A stretch of 64,000 bases of DNA from Sva-07 sp963741755 (GCA_963741755.1 CAVUJG010000001.1:310001-374000); one strand, 5' to 3'; shown: positions 1 to 8,730, counted from the first letter of the stretch. Notes: generated by a model from the letters alone, not told the origin. Made by a program: numbers and translations.

Positions 1-622
1 GCGCGAGCGGCAGGGCGACGACGACGGCGTCGGCGTTGCGGACAGCGTCGGCGAGTTCGCTCAACGGTCGCACCGGGCACCCTTCGTCGCCGTGGGCAGA
101 TCGACGCACCACGGTCGGCCGCATGCCGAATGCTGTCGCCAACCGCACCACCTCACGGCCGATCGGGCCGTAGCCGACGACGACGAGGTCTTGGCCATCG
201 AGATCACGGAACGGCGCCGGCGACCAGTCGTGGGCTGCCTGCGCCTGCAACCATCGTGGGAGGCCGCGACTCAGCGCCAACAGATAGAGCATCACCGTGC
301 CGGCGATCGGCGGCGCACTCGCCCCCGACGACGTCGTGAGCCGGGCACCGCGTTCGAGGAACATCGAGAACACGGGGCTGTCCACGCCGGCCGACATCGA
401 GTGGAACCACTCGATGTTCATCGCCTCCAACGCCACCTTGAAGAACGGGGCGGCACGTTCCGGCCACGCGTCGTTCGAGAAGAACGCGATGGTGATGCGC
501 TCGATGTCGTCCGCCGAGACCTCCTCGCCCGGTCGAAGCACGATCAGTTCGAGTTCAGGCGCCGCCGCGGCAATCTCCGCGGCGTAGGCGTCGGCGAACG
601 TGTCGGTACAGAACAGTGCCAC
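1..622 (-). CDS. D-isomer-specific 2-hydroxyacid dehydrogenase, NAD-binding (C-terminus cut by window edge)
   Basis: Reading the minus strand from a GTG at 622 gives an open frame of 207 codons that runs off the left edge. It starts MALFCTDTFADAYAAEIA and has a Rossmann dinucleotide-binding motif, GYGPIG, at about residues 150-155 after DLVVV, followed by a strand and an Arg pair. This layout is that of NAD-dependent 2-hydroxyacid dehydrogenases (SerA/LdhA superfamily), which reduce 2-keto acids or oxidise 2-hydroxyacids. The catalytic Arg-Glu-His part lies outside the window. The GTG start is chosen because a purine-rich GGGGGAGA lies about 9 nt upstream; the nearby ATG is out of frame. It follows the aminotransferase on the same strand, separated by a strong hairpin. 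Substrate unknown. Confidence 0.75.
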   Translation of the reverse strand, partial: MALFCTDTFADAYAAEIAAAAPELELIVLRPGEEVSADDIERITIAFFSNDAWPERAAPFFKVALEAMNIEWFHSMSAGVDSPVFSMFLERGARLTTSSGASAPPIAGTVMLYLLALSRGLPRWLQAQAAHDWSPAPFRDLDGQDLVVVGYGPIGREVVRLATAFGMRPTVVRRSAHGDEGCPVRPLSELADAVRNADAVVVALPLA

Positions 623-675
623 GCCGATCAGTCTCCCCCATCGAACCCGTCTCGTCCGAGGCCAGACCGCCGCCG

Positions 676-718
676 CGACGGATTACATCAGGGGTCAGAC
701 CCGCGATGTAATCCGTCG
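676..718. terminator. Intergenic palindrome, family A copy 1 (likely terminator)
   Basis: Perfect 14-bp inverted arms (CGACGGATTACATC at 676-689 and its complement at 705-718) flank a 15-nt loop that itself contains GGGTC-A-GACCC. It lies 5 nt past the stop codon of the aminotransferase and before the dehydrogenase. Three further copies are at 4261, 15289 and 35852, each at a gene 3' end. Confidence 0.75.
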
Positions 719-723
719 GTCGC

Positions 724-2098
724 TCAGGCGGTCAGTTCGGCGACGAACTCGGCGAACACGTCGGCGTAGCGCATGGCGTCGGCCTCGGTGTGCATCACCG
801 AGATCAGCCACTGCTCGTCGAGGCCCGGCGGCAACAGGATTCCCCTGTTGATGCCGTGCATCCACTGCGCAAAGGCGAGATCGAAGTCGGTGGCCTTGTA
901 GTCGCGATAGTTGCGCACCGGATCCTTCGACCAGGTGATGCAGCCCTTGGCGCCGAACTCGACGGTGTGGGCCGGCAGGCCCGCTTCGTCGATGATCTTC
1001 TGGCACGCCTCGACCAGGCGGTGGTTGAGCGCGACGGCGGCCTCGATGTTCTCGCGGCTGCACGCTTCGGTCAACGTGGCCTTGGCGGCGGCCATCACCA
1101 GCGGGTTGCCGTTGTAGGTACCGAGGTGAAGCACCTCGCCGGTGGTGATCAGGTCCATGTACTCGGCCTTGCCGCCGAATGCGCCGACCGGGAATCCGCC
1201 GCCGATCGACTTGGCGAGCGTGATCAGGTCAGGGGTGACGCCGAACTTCTTGGTGGCGCCCCCGTAACCCGGCCGTGATGCCGGTCTTGACCTCGTCGAA
1301 GATCAGCAACGTGCCGTACTTGTCGCAGATCTCGCGGACCGCTGCGAGGTAACCCGGCTCGGGCAGGCAGATCCCGATGTTCTCCATGACCGGTTCGACG
1401 ATGAAACAGGCAACCTCGCGGCTGGCGAGCACCCGCTCGAGCGCGGGCGCGTCGTTGAACTGGATCACGATGACGTCGTCGATCGTGCCTTGGGTGATCC
1501 CACCTGACTGCGGGACCGAGTACGGGGCGTCGGCCGGACCGGCAGCCGCCACGGCCGGCTTGTTCGAGATCATCACCTCGTCGTGATGGCCGTGGTAACC
1601 GCCCTCGACCTTGACGAGCTTCTCGCGCTTGGTGACGCCGCGAGCGAGTCGGATCGCGTCCATCGTCGCTTCGGTGCCCGAGTTGGTCGGCCGCCACATC
1701 GGGAAGCCGTAGCGCTCACCGAGCAGCTCGGCGACCTCGGCGTCGAGTTCGCACGGCGTGACATACAAGCTGCCGTGGTCGAGCTGGGCCTCGACGGCCT
1801 TGCGGACCGCGGGATGCATGTGGCCGGCGAACAATGCACCGAAACCCATGTCGTAGTCGACGTATTCGTTGTCGTCGACGTCGATCATGTGAGCGCCGGC
1901 GGCGTGCTTGACGACGATCGGGTGAGGGTCGTACGCCTGGAAACTGGAGGGCACTCCGGCAGGAAGCACCTTGCGGGCTCGCTCGGTGGCCTTCTGGGAT
2001 CCCTGGGTTCGCTCGGAGTAGGTCACGAGCTCGCGCTCGGTGATCTCCTTGGCTCTTGCCGCGAGCTCGGACGTGTGAGTCGAGTCGGTCACGGACAT
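724..2098 (-). pseudogene. Glutamate-1-semialdehyde aminomutase-like class III aminotransferase (single-base frameshift)
   Basis: PLP-dependent class III aminotransferase of the glutamate-1-semialdehyde 2,1-aminomutase type; corrected length 457 aa. The first frame (2098 down to about 1270) carries the conserved LPAGVPSSFQAYDPHP start, TNSGTEATMDAIRLAR, GGYHGHHDE and the PLP aspartate in LLIFDEVKTG. The second frame continues with DLITLAKSIGGGFPVGAFGG (PLP lysine) and ends VAELTA at 724. One extra G in the G-rich stretch at about 1262-1272 separates the frames, and removing it restores the family sequence. The start has a good ribosome site (AGGAAGTG, about 8 nt upstream). Either a recent pseudogene or a sequencing error; clean conservation on both sides favours error. 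The family includes heme-biosynthesis HemL and many catabolic transaminases, so the substrate is not assigned. Confidence 0.8.
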
Positions 2099-2232
2099 GA
2101 GATATCACTTCCTGATTTTCTGTTTGGACCGGCGGACACCGGCACCCTCACCCTAGGCCAGGTCGCGGCTTCGTGGCGCTGGGGGCCGAGCGGCAACAAT
2201 GATCCCGTCCGACCATCGCTCAGGAGATCCCG

Positions 2233-3378
2233 ATGAAGACCGCCGCCACCGAGATGTTGGGAATCGAGTTCCCGATCTTCGCGTTCAGCCACTGCCGCGA
2301 CGTCGTTGCCGCCGTGTCGAAAGCAGGTGGTCTCGGCGTACTCGGCGCCGTCGCCCACTCGCCCGAACAACTCGAGATCGACCTGAAGTGGATCGAGAAT
2401 GAAATCGGTGACCGCCCGTACGGCGTCGACCTGATCGTCCCAGCGAAGTACGCCGGCGACGAGGGCGGCGGCTACACGCTCGACGACATCCGCTCGCTGA
2501 TCCCCGATACTCACCGCGAGTTCGTCGACGACATCCTGCGTCGCTACGACGTACCGGAGTTCCCGCCCGACGAGGAGCGCAACACTGGCCGCTCGACAGG
2601 GGGCCACAGCGGCATCGCACCGTTCAGCGCGGCCGCCGCCGGACCACAGTTGGAGATCTCGCTCGCGCACAAGACCGCGTTCGTCGCCAACGCGCTCGGC
2701 CCGCCGCCGCAGTTCCTGATCGACCGGGTCAAGGAGGAGGGTCGCCTGATCGGGGCGCTCGCCGGGCGGCCCGTGCACGCCGAACGTCACCAGGCCGCAG
2801 GCGTCGACATCATCATCGCTCAGGGATCCGAGGCCGGGGGCCACACGGGCGAGATCGGTTCGATGGTGCTGATCCCCGAGATCGTCGACGCTGTCGACAT
2901 CCCGGTGTTGGGTGCTGGCGGCATCGGGCGCGGTCGCCAGATGGCTGCCGCGATGGCGCTCGGCGCACAGGGCGTGTGGTGCGGGTCGGTGTGGTTGACC
3001 ACCGACGAAGCCGAGACGCACCCGGTCGTGAAGCAGAAGTTCCTGGCTGCGACGTCGGCCGACACGATCCGCTCGCGGTCGATGACCGGCAAGCCCGCTC
3101 GCATGCTGAAGACCGCCTGGACCGAGGAGTGGGACCGCGAGGACACGCCCGCACCGCTCGGCATGCCGCTGCAGCCGATCCTCACGAACGAGGCCCAGGC
3201 CCGCATCAACCGTGCGGCGCACACCCACGGTTCGGGTGCCGAGAAACTCGCCGGCTACTTCGTCGGCCAGATCGTCGGCACGATGAACCAGCCGAAGTCG
3301 GCCGGCCAGGTCGTGATGGACATGGTCACCGAGTTCATCGACGCCGTCGAGTCACTCGCCGGCCAACTCGAGTACTGA
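2233..3378 (+). CDS. Nitronate monooxygenase / 2-nitropropane dioxygenase-like flavoprotein
   Basis: 381-aa TIM-barrel FMN enzyme of the nitronate monooxygenase family, which oxidises alkyl nitronates with O2; many relatives are NAD(P)H:flavin/quinone oxidoreductases. The N-terminus (GIEFPIFAFSHCRDVVAAVS) followed by KAGGLGVLGA is the family start. The FMN phosphate-binding part is seen as GSEAGGHTGEIGSM and then VLGAGGIGRGRQMAAAMALG with GVWCGSVW. The start ATG follows CAGGAGATCCCG, a good ribosome site. The gene diverges from the aminotransferase with about 130 bp between starts, so the two may share a control region. Exact substrate is unknown. Confidence 0.85.
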   Translation: MKTAATEMLGIEFPIFAFSHCRDVVAAVSKAGGLGVLGAVAHSPEQLEIDLKWIENEIGDRPYGVDLIVPAKYAGDEGGGYTLDDIRSLIPDTHREFVDDILRRYDVPEFPPDEERNTGRSTGGHSGIAPFSAAAAGPQLEISLAHKTAFVANALGPPPQFLIDRVKEEGRLIGALAGRPVHAERHQAAGVDIIIAQGSEAGGHTGEIGSMVLIPEIVDAVDIPVLGAGGIGRGRQMAAAMALGAQGVWCGSVWLTTDEAETHPVVKQKFLAATSADTIRSRSMTGKPARMLKTAWTEEWDREDTPAPLGMPLQPILTNEAQARINRAAHTHGSGAEKLAGYFVGQIVGTMNQPKSAGQVVMDMVTEFIDAVESLAGQLEY

Positions 3379-3406
3379 CCGACCATCACCCGCCCGCCAC
3401 CCACCA

Positions 3407-3468
3407 CACCACGTTTGCGTTGCATGTTCGGATGGAACGGTCCACCGAAGTTGCGCGCAAACGTGGTG
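3407..3468. repeat. CGTTTGCG hairpin, family C copy 1
   Basis: Perfect 13-bp arms, CACCACGTTTGCG at 3407-3419 and CGCAAACGTGGTG at 3456-3468, enclose a core with its own inverted part (GGATG ... CCACC). It sits between the convergent monooxygenase and SDR genes, where it could act as a two-way terminator. Related copies are at 7371, 34471, 40748 and 40830. Confidence 0.8.
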
Positions 3469-3476
3469 CAGGACGG

Positions 3477-4238
3477 CTATTTGGGGGCGAAGCGGGTGCC
3501 GGCGTCGAGGCGGATGGTGTCGCCGTTGAGCATCGGGTTCTCGATGATCGCGATCGCGAGGCGTGCGTACTCGTCGGGGCGGCCGAGGCGCTTCGGGAAC
3601 GCGGCGTCCTTGGTGAGGTTGGCGGCGCGGTCCTCGGTGACGCCGGCGGTGAGACCCGTTGCGAACAGGCTCGGAGCGATCGTGTTGACCCGGATGCCCA
3701 TCGAGCCGAGGTCGCGCGCCATCACCAGCGTCATCCCCGCGATCCCCGCCTTCGCTGCGGTGTAGGCGACCTGGCCGATCTGGCCTTCGAACGCCGCGAT
3801 CGACGACGTGTTGATCAGCACGCCGCGTTCGCCGTCGTCGTTCGGTTCGCTCTCGGCCATGTGGGCGGCACACAACCTGTTCGTGTTGAACGTGCCGATC
3901 AGGTTGAGATCGATCACCGCCCGGAAGTCATCGAGATCGAACGGACCGCTGCGTCCGAGCGTGCGGCCGGCCTTGCCGCCGCCGGCAGTGTTGACGGCGG
4001 CGTCGAGTCCTCCGAGCGCGTCGACGGCCTCGTCGATCACCACCGCGATGCCATCGAAGTCGAGCACGTTCGTGGGGTGCCACGTTCCACCGAGCGACGC
4101 GGCGACCTCGGCGCCCGCCGATTCCTCGCGGTCGAGGATCGCGACGGATCCACCACCGGCAGCAATGCGTTCCGCCGTCGCTCGGGCGAAGCCCGACGCA
4201 CCGCCGATGATGATCGCCCTCAGTCCCTGAATCTCCAT
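3477..4238 (-). CDS. SDR-family dehydrogenase, 3-hydroxyacyl-CoA dehydrogenase type II-like
   Basis: 253-aa classical short-chain dehydrogenase/reductase. The nucleotide-binding turn is GGASGFARA near residue 12 instead of TGxxxGxG. The NAG-like motif is NTAGGG; the catalytic serine lies in NTSSIAAFEG and the Tyr/Lys pair in YTAAKAG, followed by RVNTIAPSLFATGL. The pattern resembles type II 3-hydroxyacyl-CoA dehydrogenases (HSD17B10 group), which oxidise 3-hydroxyacyl-CoA with NAD+. The ATG at 4238 is preferred to upstream in-frame starts because it begins the first beta strand (MEIQGLRAIII) and has AAGGAG 6 nt upstream. The substrate class is inferred by similarity only. Confidence 0.85.
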   Translation of the reverse strand: MEIQGLRAIIIGGASGFARATAERIAAGGGSVAILDREESAGAEVAASLGGTWHPTNVLDFDGIAVVIDEAVDALGGLDAAVNTAGGGKAGRTLGRSGPFDLDDFRAVIDLNLIGTFNTNRLCAAHMAESEPNDDGERGVLINTSSIAAFEGQIGQVAYTAAKAGIAGMTLVMARDLGSMGIRVNTIAPSLFATGLTAGVTEDRAANLTKDAAFPKRLGRPDEYARLAIAIIENPMLNGDTIRLDAGTRFAPK

Positions 4239-4260
4239 GTCGCTCCTTGTCGTCGCTGTC

Positions 4261-4292
4261 GATTGCACCCTGGGTGTGACCCCTGATGTAAC
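4261..4292. repeat. Family A palindrome copy 2 (degenerate)
   Basis: GATTGCACCC ... CTGATGTAAC is a decayed copy of the family A palindrome. The GTGACCCC core and the GATGTAAC arm are kept, the other arm has mismatches. It lies 24 nt beyond the stop codon of the CmcJ-like gene, again a gene 3' end. Confidence 0.6.
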
Positions 4293-4315
4293 ACGCTCGC
4301 CGAACGCTCGACGAG

Positions 4316-5158
4316 CTAGCGGTACAGACAGATCGCTCGGAGCTCGATGCTGTTGCGGGCGGGGTGGCCGACCTCGACATCCGGATCGCGGAACGCTGAG
4401 TGCGGCGTGAACCACGTCTCGCCGCGCTCGACGAGTTCGGTGTCGTAGGTGCGGAACGCGACCACCTCGTCGTGGCGAAGTTCGGGGAACGCAAACCAGC
4501 GGTACGGCGCCGCGTCGGTGGGTGCCAGCAGGGCAAGTGCTTCGAAATCGACGCCAGAGCCGGCGTAGTCGGTGACCGGGATCGGCCGACCGTCGGCGGG
4601 CGCCACGGTGCGGGCATCGCAGAACGCAAGGGGGAAGTCCATCTTCGGCTCGCCGATGTTCCGCCAGAACTGCAGGATCACGAGCCGCGACGCGCCGACG
4701 ACGTCAGCTCCCGTGATGCCGTTGCGTTCGAGCGCTCGCAACGTTCCCTCTCGTTCGGGCTGCACGTACGACTGCCGGACGAGGGTGTCGTAGCCGGCAG
4801 CGAAGTCGGAGTGCACGAACGCGATCGGTGCGAGATCCTCGTGGATCTTCGCGTGCTCGGGACCCCGCTTGATGTGGTTCGAGACGAGGGCGACATCGCA
4901 GCCCGTCATCTCGCGGGCGAGCTCCTCCATCTCGCGATGATGCACGGCTGCCAGCTCGTCGTCGTCGTGCCAGCTGGAAGCCGCAGACGCGTGCGACAAC
5001 AGCTCGAAGCCACAGTCGTGCCATCCGGGAAGGTCGGCCGTGCGTCCGTCGAGGATGTCGATCTCCGTCGGCTCGGCAACGAACTCGCCGCTGCGCGAAG
5101 CGAAGTTCAGCGTCGAACGGCAGAACAGTTCGGCGGGAGCGAGCAGTTGGTCGGCCAT
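4316..5158 (-). CDS. CmcJ/NvfI-family oxidoreductase (AsaB-like)
   Basis: 280-aa protein that matches the layout of the CmcJ/NvfI/AsaB family: HSDFAAGYDTLVRQ near residue 140, the block ILQFWRNIGEPKMDFPLAFC with DARTV after it, the YRWFAFPELRHDEVVAFRTY block with D next, then HSAFRDPDV, and the closing RNSIELRAICLY. Members include CmcJ (cephamycin 7-alpha-methoxylation) and the fungal endoperoxidase NvfI, an Fe(II)/2-oxoglutarate enzyme. The N-terminal part STLNFASRSGE is also typical. Standalone bacterial members have no settled substrate, and there is no biosynthetic cluster here. It follows a conserved unknown gene with 9 nt between them, so they are probably cotranscribed. Confidence 0.75.
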   Translation of the reverse strand: MADQLLAPAELFCRSTLNFASRSGEFVAEPTEIDILDGRTADLPGWHDCGFELLSHASAASSWHDDDELAAVHHREMEELAREMTGCDVALVSNHIKRGPEHAKIHEDLAPIAFVHSDFAAGYDTLVRQSYVQPEREGTLRALERNGITGADVVGASRLVILQFWRNIGEPKMDFPLAFCDARTVAPADGRPIPVTDYAGSGVDFEALALLAPTDAAPYRWFAFPELRHDEVVAFRTYDTELVERGETWFTPHSAFRDPDVEVGHPARNSIELRAICLYR

Positions 5159-5167
5159 GGACCAACG

Positions 5168-5767
5168 CTACGCGTCCGATGGTGCTGCCGTCGACGCCGA
5201 CCGTCCAGGTGCCGCAACGATGCCGGCATCCCAGCCAGGCGCACGACCGTCGCCGGGTGGGTGCACCCCGTCGAGTGTGATCCCAGCCGCGGTGAGCAAC
5301 CACGACACGACCGAGTTCGAGTTCCACATGTCGCCCGTGGCCAACTCGTCGCGACCCCACGTGACCAGCGGGACCAACGGGGCAAGCTCGAGGACTCGAG
5401 CAGCCAGCGCCGCGTCGTCGCTCAGGGGCACCGGACCACCGATCGCCTCAGCGACGTCCGGGATCGACCCGCCCGTCCACCGCCTCACCTCGTAGCGGAA
5501 CAGTCGCCAGCGTCCGAGGCCTCGGAGGCCGACCGGCCCTTCGCCGACCACGCCACGCTCACCTCGAGTGATCCACACCGGGGTCATCTCGATCACGGTC
5601 GTCACGCCACCGATGTGCACGTCGAGCGCCGAGTGGAACAAGGGCTGTCGAGGACGGCGGCCGAGCGTGGCCGCGACTGCCTCGTAGCAGCGACCACTCC
5701 AGCGCACGAATGCGCCTCCGGCACCCGCACCGAGGGGAATCCAGTACAGATCGACACCGTCGGTCAT
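5168..5767 (-). CDS. Conserved hypothetical protein (actinobacterial)
   Basis: 199-aa soluble protein with no signal peptide or membrane segment. Blocks that look strongly conserved are RPLFHSALDV-type (seen as QPLFHSALDVHIGG), VIEMTPVW, RGVVGEGPVGLRGLGR, RLFRYEVRRW, IPDVAEAIGGPV, TWGRDELATGDMWNSNSVVS and DGRAPGWDAG. I do not assign a function. The invariant His in FHSAL and the Trp-Asn-Ser-Asn segment could belong to an active site, but that is speculation. The start ATG at 5767 is the only sensible one. It lies 9 nt upstream of the CmcJ-like gene on the same strand, suggesting a two-gene operon. Confidence 0.7.
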   Translation of the reverse strand: MTDGVDLYWIPLGAGAGGAFVRWSGRCYEAVAATLGRRPRQPLFHSALDVHIGGVTTVIEMTPVWITRGERGVVGEGPVGLRGLGRWRLFRYEVRRWTGGSIPDVAEAIGGPVPLSDDAALAARVLELAPLVPLVTWGRDELATGDMWNSNSVVSWLLTAAGITLDGVHPPGDGRAPGWDAGIVAAPGRSASTAAPSDA

Positions 5768-5815
5768 GACACCAGGTTACGTCGGTGAGTGAGACAGCCC
5801 GATCGGACCGCCAGG

Positions 5816-6787
5816 TCAGCGGTCGTAGCCCGGCGCCGGCTCGCTGAGCTTGAAGGTGACGCCCTGGTCGTCCTCGCAGATCGCCTCGCGACCCGAATCC
5901 CAGGCGTTGAGCTCGACGACCGTCCCTCCGGCGACGCGAACCCGTTCGACCGCGTCGTCGAAGTCGCGCACGGTGAACCACATCTGGATCTCCCCCGGCT
6001 CGGTGTTGCCGAACGGGTTCTCCGTGGCGCGCAGGCCGATCGGCATCTCGGTGTTCGTCACGTGTCGGCCGCCGTTGTCCTGTTCGTGGAACTCCCAGCC
6101 GAGCACTGCGCCGAAGAACGCCGCACCGCGCTCGACGTCCGCTGTCGTCAACGTCATGTAGTACGGCTCGGACGGGGCACGCCGGGTAGCGATCTGCTCG
6201 GCGTCGAACACCGGTGTGCCGACGTTCCAGCGGTGGCCGAAGGGGTCGACGATCCAAGCGCTCCGCGATCCGTGCGCCTCTTCGATCGGGCGCTGCACTA
6301 CAGCGCCACCGCGCACGGCGCGCTCGACGAACTCTTCGACGGCGGCCACCTGGACGACGATGCTGGTCGACGACTGGGACCCATCGCGCACGGGTGCGAC
6401 CACCCCGAGCTGCGGGGCCTCATCGCTGAGGTAGAACACGGCGCCGGCGATGTCGAGTTCGGCGTGGCCGACGCGGCCCTCCCATGGGATCACGTTGCTG
6501 ACGTCGGCGCCGAAGTACTCGCGGTACCAGTCGAGCGCCGCGGTGGCGTCGTGCACACAGATGTACGGGGTGATGACCTGATTCATGGTGGTGGTCCTCT
6601 CGATTCGGGTGGCGGATCGGGTATTGGTCGAAACGGGGATGCGGGACGGGAGGTCGATGATGATCCGGTCAGGCGTTGCGCCCAAGGCGCTCGTCACTCG
6701 AGCCCGCAGCCGGGCGGAGAAGGTCGCATCGACGGAGTCGTCGGTGACGGCAGCGAGTTGGTCGAAGGGATCGATCGGCTCGGTCAT
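5816..6787 (-). CDS. Two-domain VOC (glyoxalase/PhnB-like) protein with sigma-linked N-terminal tail
   Basis: 323-aa protein. Residues 1-60 are a low-complexity tail (IDPFDQLAAVTDDSVDATFS followed by ARLRARVTSALG). Residues about 68-190 form one VOC domain (ITPYICVHDATAALDWYREY, DPFGHRWNVGTP) and about 205-323 a second (MTLTTADVERGAAFFGAVLG, GVTFKLSEPA). The start ATG overlaps the stop of the upstream sigma factor by 4 nt (ATGA), so the tail is translated and coupled. A similar tail, of the type 'DPAFAARLRARL', precedes VOC proteins paired with sigma factors in other actinobacteria; that is recalled family knowledge. The VOC fold often binds small molecules, so a ligand-sensing or detoxifying partner of the sigma factor is plausible but unproven. 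Confidence 0.8.
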   Translation of the reverse strand: MTEPIDPFDQLAAVTDDSVDATFSARLRARVTSALGATPDRIIIDLPSRIPVSTNTRSATRIERTTTMNQVITPYICVHDATAALDWYREYFGADVSNVIPWEGRVGHAELDIAGAVFYLSDEAPQLGVVAPVRDGSQSSTSIVVQVAAVEEFVERAVRGGAVVQRPIEEAHGSRSAWIVDPFGHRWNVGTPVFDAEQIATRRAPSEPYYMTLTTADVERGAAFFGAVLGWEFHEQDNGGRHVTNTEMPIGLRATENPFGNTEPGEIQMWFTVRDFDDAVERVRVAGGTVVELNAWDSGREAICEDDQGVTFKLSEPAPGYDR

Positions 6788-7335
6788 CGCACACCTCCTT
6801 GCTGTTCGGCTTGCTGTTCGTACAGAGTTCGGAACCGACGTCGGGCTCGCACCAACAGCGTTTCCGTCGCCTCAACGGTGCGACCGAGGTGAGCCGCTAC
6901 CTCGGGAACCGCGAGTCCGTCGAAGTAGCGCAGGGTGAGCGCCGAGCGGTGGTGTGGCCCGAGCTCGGCCATCACACCGCCGACCAGGTGCTGGTCGATC
7001 ACCGCATCCCATCGGTCGAGGGCGATCTCACTGTCGCCCGCCTCGTCGTCGAGCGGCTCGGATCGGGGCCGGCGGGCGGCGCGGCGCCACTCGTCGATCA
7101 GCTTGTGCCGGGCGATTCCGATCAGCCACGCAATCGTCACCGTGTCGACGGCGCCTCGACGGATCTGACCGACAGCGGCAAGGAACGTGTCGCTGGTCAG
7201 GTCCTCCGCCATGGCCCGACCGCCGCACCGCGCCCGGAGGTAGGCGAACACCTCACCGACCGCGTCGTCGTAGATCGCCAGCAGCGTTGCGCCGTGATCG
7301 ACCGTCGGTTGTGGCGTCCCCATCATCGACATCAT
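6784..7335 (-). CDS. ECF-type sigma-70 family RNA polymerase sigma factor
   Basis: 183-aa sigma factor with only regions 2 and 4. Region 2 is seen as YDDAVGEVFAYLRARCGGRA then MAEDLTSDTFLAAV and WLIGIARHKLIDEWRRAARR (core-binding and -10 recognition). Region 4 is LGPHHRSALTLRYFDGLAVP then EVAAHLGRTVEATETLLVRA (helix-turn-helix for -35). No obvious anti-sigma gene is next to it; its immediate partner, overlapping by 4 nt, is the VOC protein with the odd N-terminal tail. Several ATGs lie at the start (MMSMMG), so the exact first residue is uncertain. It is divergent from the geranylgeranyl reductase gene; a family C hairpin lies in the shared upstream region. Confidence 0.85.
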   Translation of the reverse strand: MMSMMGTPQPTVDHGATLLAIYDDAVGEVFAYLRARCGGRAMAEDLTSDTFLAAVGQIRRGAVDTVTIAWLIGIARHKLIDEWRRAARRPRSEPLDDEAGDSEIALDRWDAVIDQHLVGGVMAELGPHHRSALTLRYFDGLAVPEVAAHLGRTVEATETLLVRARRRFRTLYEQQAEQQGGVR

Positions 7336-7370
7336 CGTTGAACGCCGCCGAACTCCGACACCCCGTGTCC

Positions 7371-7436
7371 TCTCCGCCCACCTTCGGGCGCAACGTCAGG
7401 TGACCCGTCCGACCCGAAATGCAACGCAAACGTGGG
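7371..7436. repeat. CGTTTGCG hairpin, family C copy 2 (minus orientation)
   Basis: Read on the minus strand it begins ACGTTTGCGTTGCAT, the same as copy 1, then TTCGGGTCGGACGGGTC and CGTTGCGCCC. The second outer arm is decayed. Unlike the other copies it lies between divergent genes (sigma factor and geranylgeranyl reductase), so here it cannot be a terminator for either. Confidence 0.65.
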
Positions 7437-7503
7437 TTGGGAGCCGGGGTGACTTCGGGCGCTCAACGGTGCTTTTCCCGCCGCATTCCGGCAGCGTGGG
7501 GGC

Positions 7504-8730
7504 GTGAGTTCGCGACGAGTCGACATCGCCGTCATCGGTGCCGGACCGGCGGGCGCAGCGACGGCCATCCAGGCCGCACGCTCGGGTGCCTCGGTCATCG
7601 TGTTCGAGAAGGGCGCGCACGGACGCGACAAGGTGTGCGGTGACGGTCTGACGCCACGAGCCGTCGGCGCACTCAACGAACTGAAGATCCCGCTCGATGA
7701 CGCGCACCACATCCGCGGATTGCGCATGATCGCCGGCAAGCAGGTGCGCGAGCTCGACTGGCCGACCACCGACCGCTTCCCCAACCATGGCGCCGTGTGG
7801 CCGCGCCGCCGGCTCGACGCCGCGCTGATGGACGCCGCTGCCGAGGCGGGGGCCGAGATCATCTACGAGACCGAGGCGACACCCGTGATCGGCGACGATG
7901 GACGGGTCACGGGCGTCGAGGCGAACGGGCGTCGAATCGACGCCGACCTGACCGTGATCGCCGCTGGCGCACAGGGTGCCGTGGCTCGCAAACTTGGCGC
8001 CGATCGAGTGCCGGACGAGCCGTTCGGCCTGGCGATCCGCACCTACGCCGCCACGCCGCGGCACACCGACGCGCACCTCGAAGCGTGCCTGTCACTGAAG
8101 GACGAGAACGGTATCGCCATCCCCGGCTACGGCTGGATGTTCCCGGCCGGCGACGGCACGGTCAACATCGGCGTCGGCGCGTTGTCGACGATGAAGGGCT
8201 TCAAGAAGCTCAACCTCAACACACTGCTCGAGTCGTACCGCCATCTGGTGCAGGACGACTGGGATCTCGGCCCGAATCTCGAGCGCCCGCGGGCGTGGCG
8301 GCTGCCGATGTCGACCCAGCGCCGTCACGGCCCCGGTTGGGTTGCGATCGGCGATGCCGCCGGACTGGTCAACCCGATGAACGGCGAGGGCATCGACTAC
8401 GGCCTCGAATCCGGGATGCTGGCCGCCGACCTGTTCCTCGAGGATCCCGCCACCGCGCCAGTGCGCTACGACGAACTGGTCGGCGAACGCTTTGACGCGT
8501 TCCTGCGAACCGGGCGGCGGTTCTCGTTCCTGATCGGGCACCCGTGGATTCTCAAGCCCGGCCTGCGCCTGTCGGTCAGCACGGACGCCATCGCCAACAT
8601 CACGCTCGCCGTGATGGGCAACCTCGTCGACAACTCGACACCGGGCGCCGCCGGTCGGGTGCTGTCGCTCGCGGACAAGGCGCTCGGCCTCGCCGACCCG
8701 ATCCTCCGCAAGACCCGCGCCGCAGCCTGA
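7504..8730 (+). CDS. Geranylgeranyl reductase family FAD-dependent oxidoreductase
   Basis: 408-aa flavoprotein. The FAD-binding Rossmann motif is IAVIGAGPAGAATAIQAARS near residue 8, with the acidic FEKG; the family's PxxYxWxFP-type motif appears as GYGWMFPAGDGTVNIGVG (residues about 213-230), and the second FAD motif is GWVAIGDAAGLVNPMNGEGI. DKVCGDGLTPRAV is the geranylgeranyl-reductase hallmark. Members saturate polyprenyl chains, for example the phytyl/menaquinone or archaeal lipid double bonds (MenJ reduces a menaquinone isoprene unit in mycobacteria). A role in respiratory quinone or carotenoid side-chain reduction is likely. GTG start at 7504; no strong alternative. Confidence 0.85.
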   Translation: MSSRRVDIAVIGAGPAGAATAIQAARSGASVIVFEKGAHGRDKVCGDGLTPRAVGALNELKIPLDDAHHIRGLRMIAGKQVRELDWPTTDRFPNHGAVWPRRRLDAALMDAAAEAGAEIIYETEATPVIGDDGRVTGVEANGRRIDADLTVIAAGAQGAVARKLGADRVPDEPFGLAIRTYAATPRHTDAHLEACLSLKDENGIAIPGYGWMFPAGDGTVNIGVGALSTMKGFKKLNLNTLLESYRHLVQDDWDLGPNLERPRAWRLPMSTQRRHGPGWVAIGDAAGLVNPMNGEGIDYGLESGMLAADLFLEDPATAPVRYDELVGERFDAFLRTGRRFSFLIGHPWILKPGLRLSVSTDAIANITLAVMGNLVDNSTPGAAGRVLSLADKALGLADPILRKTRAAA

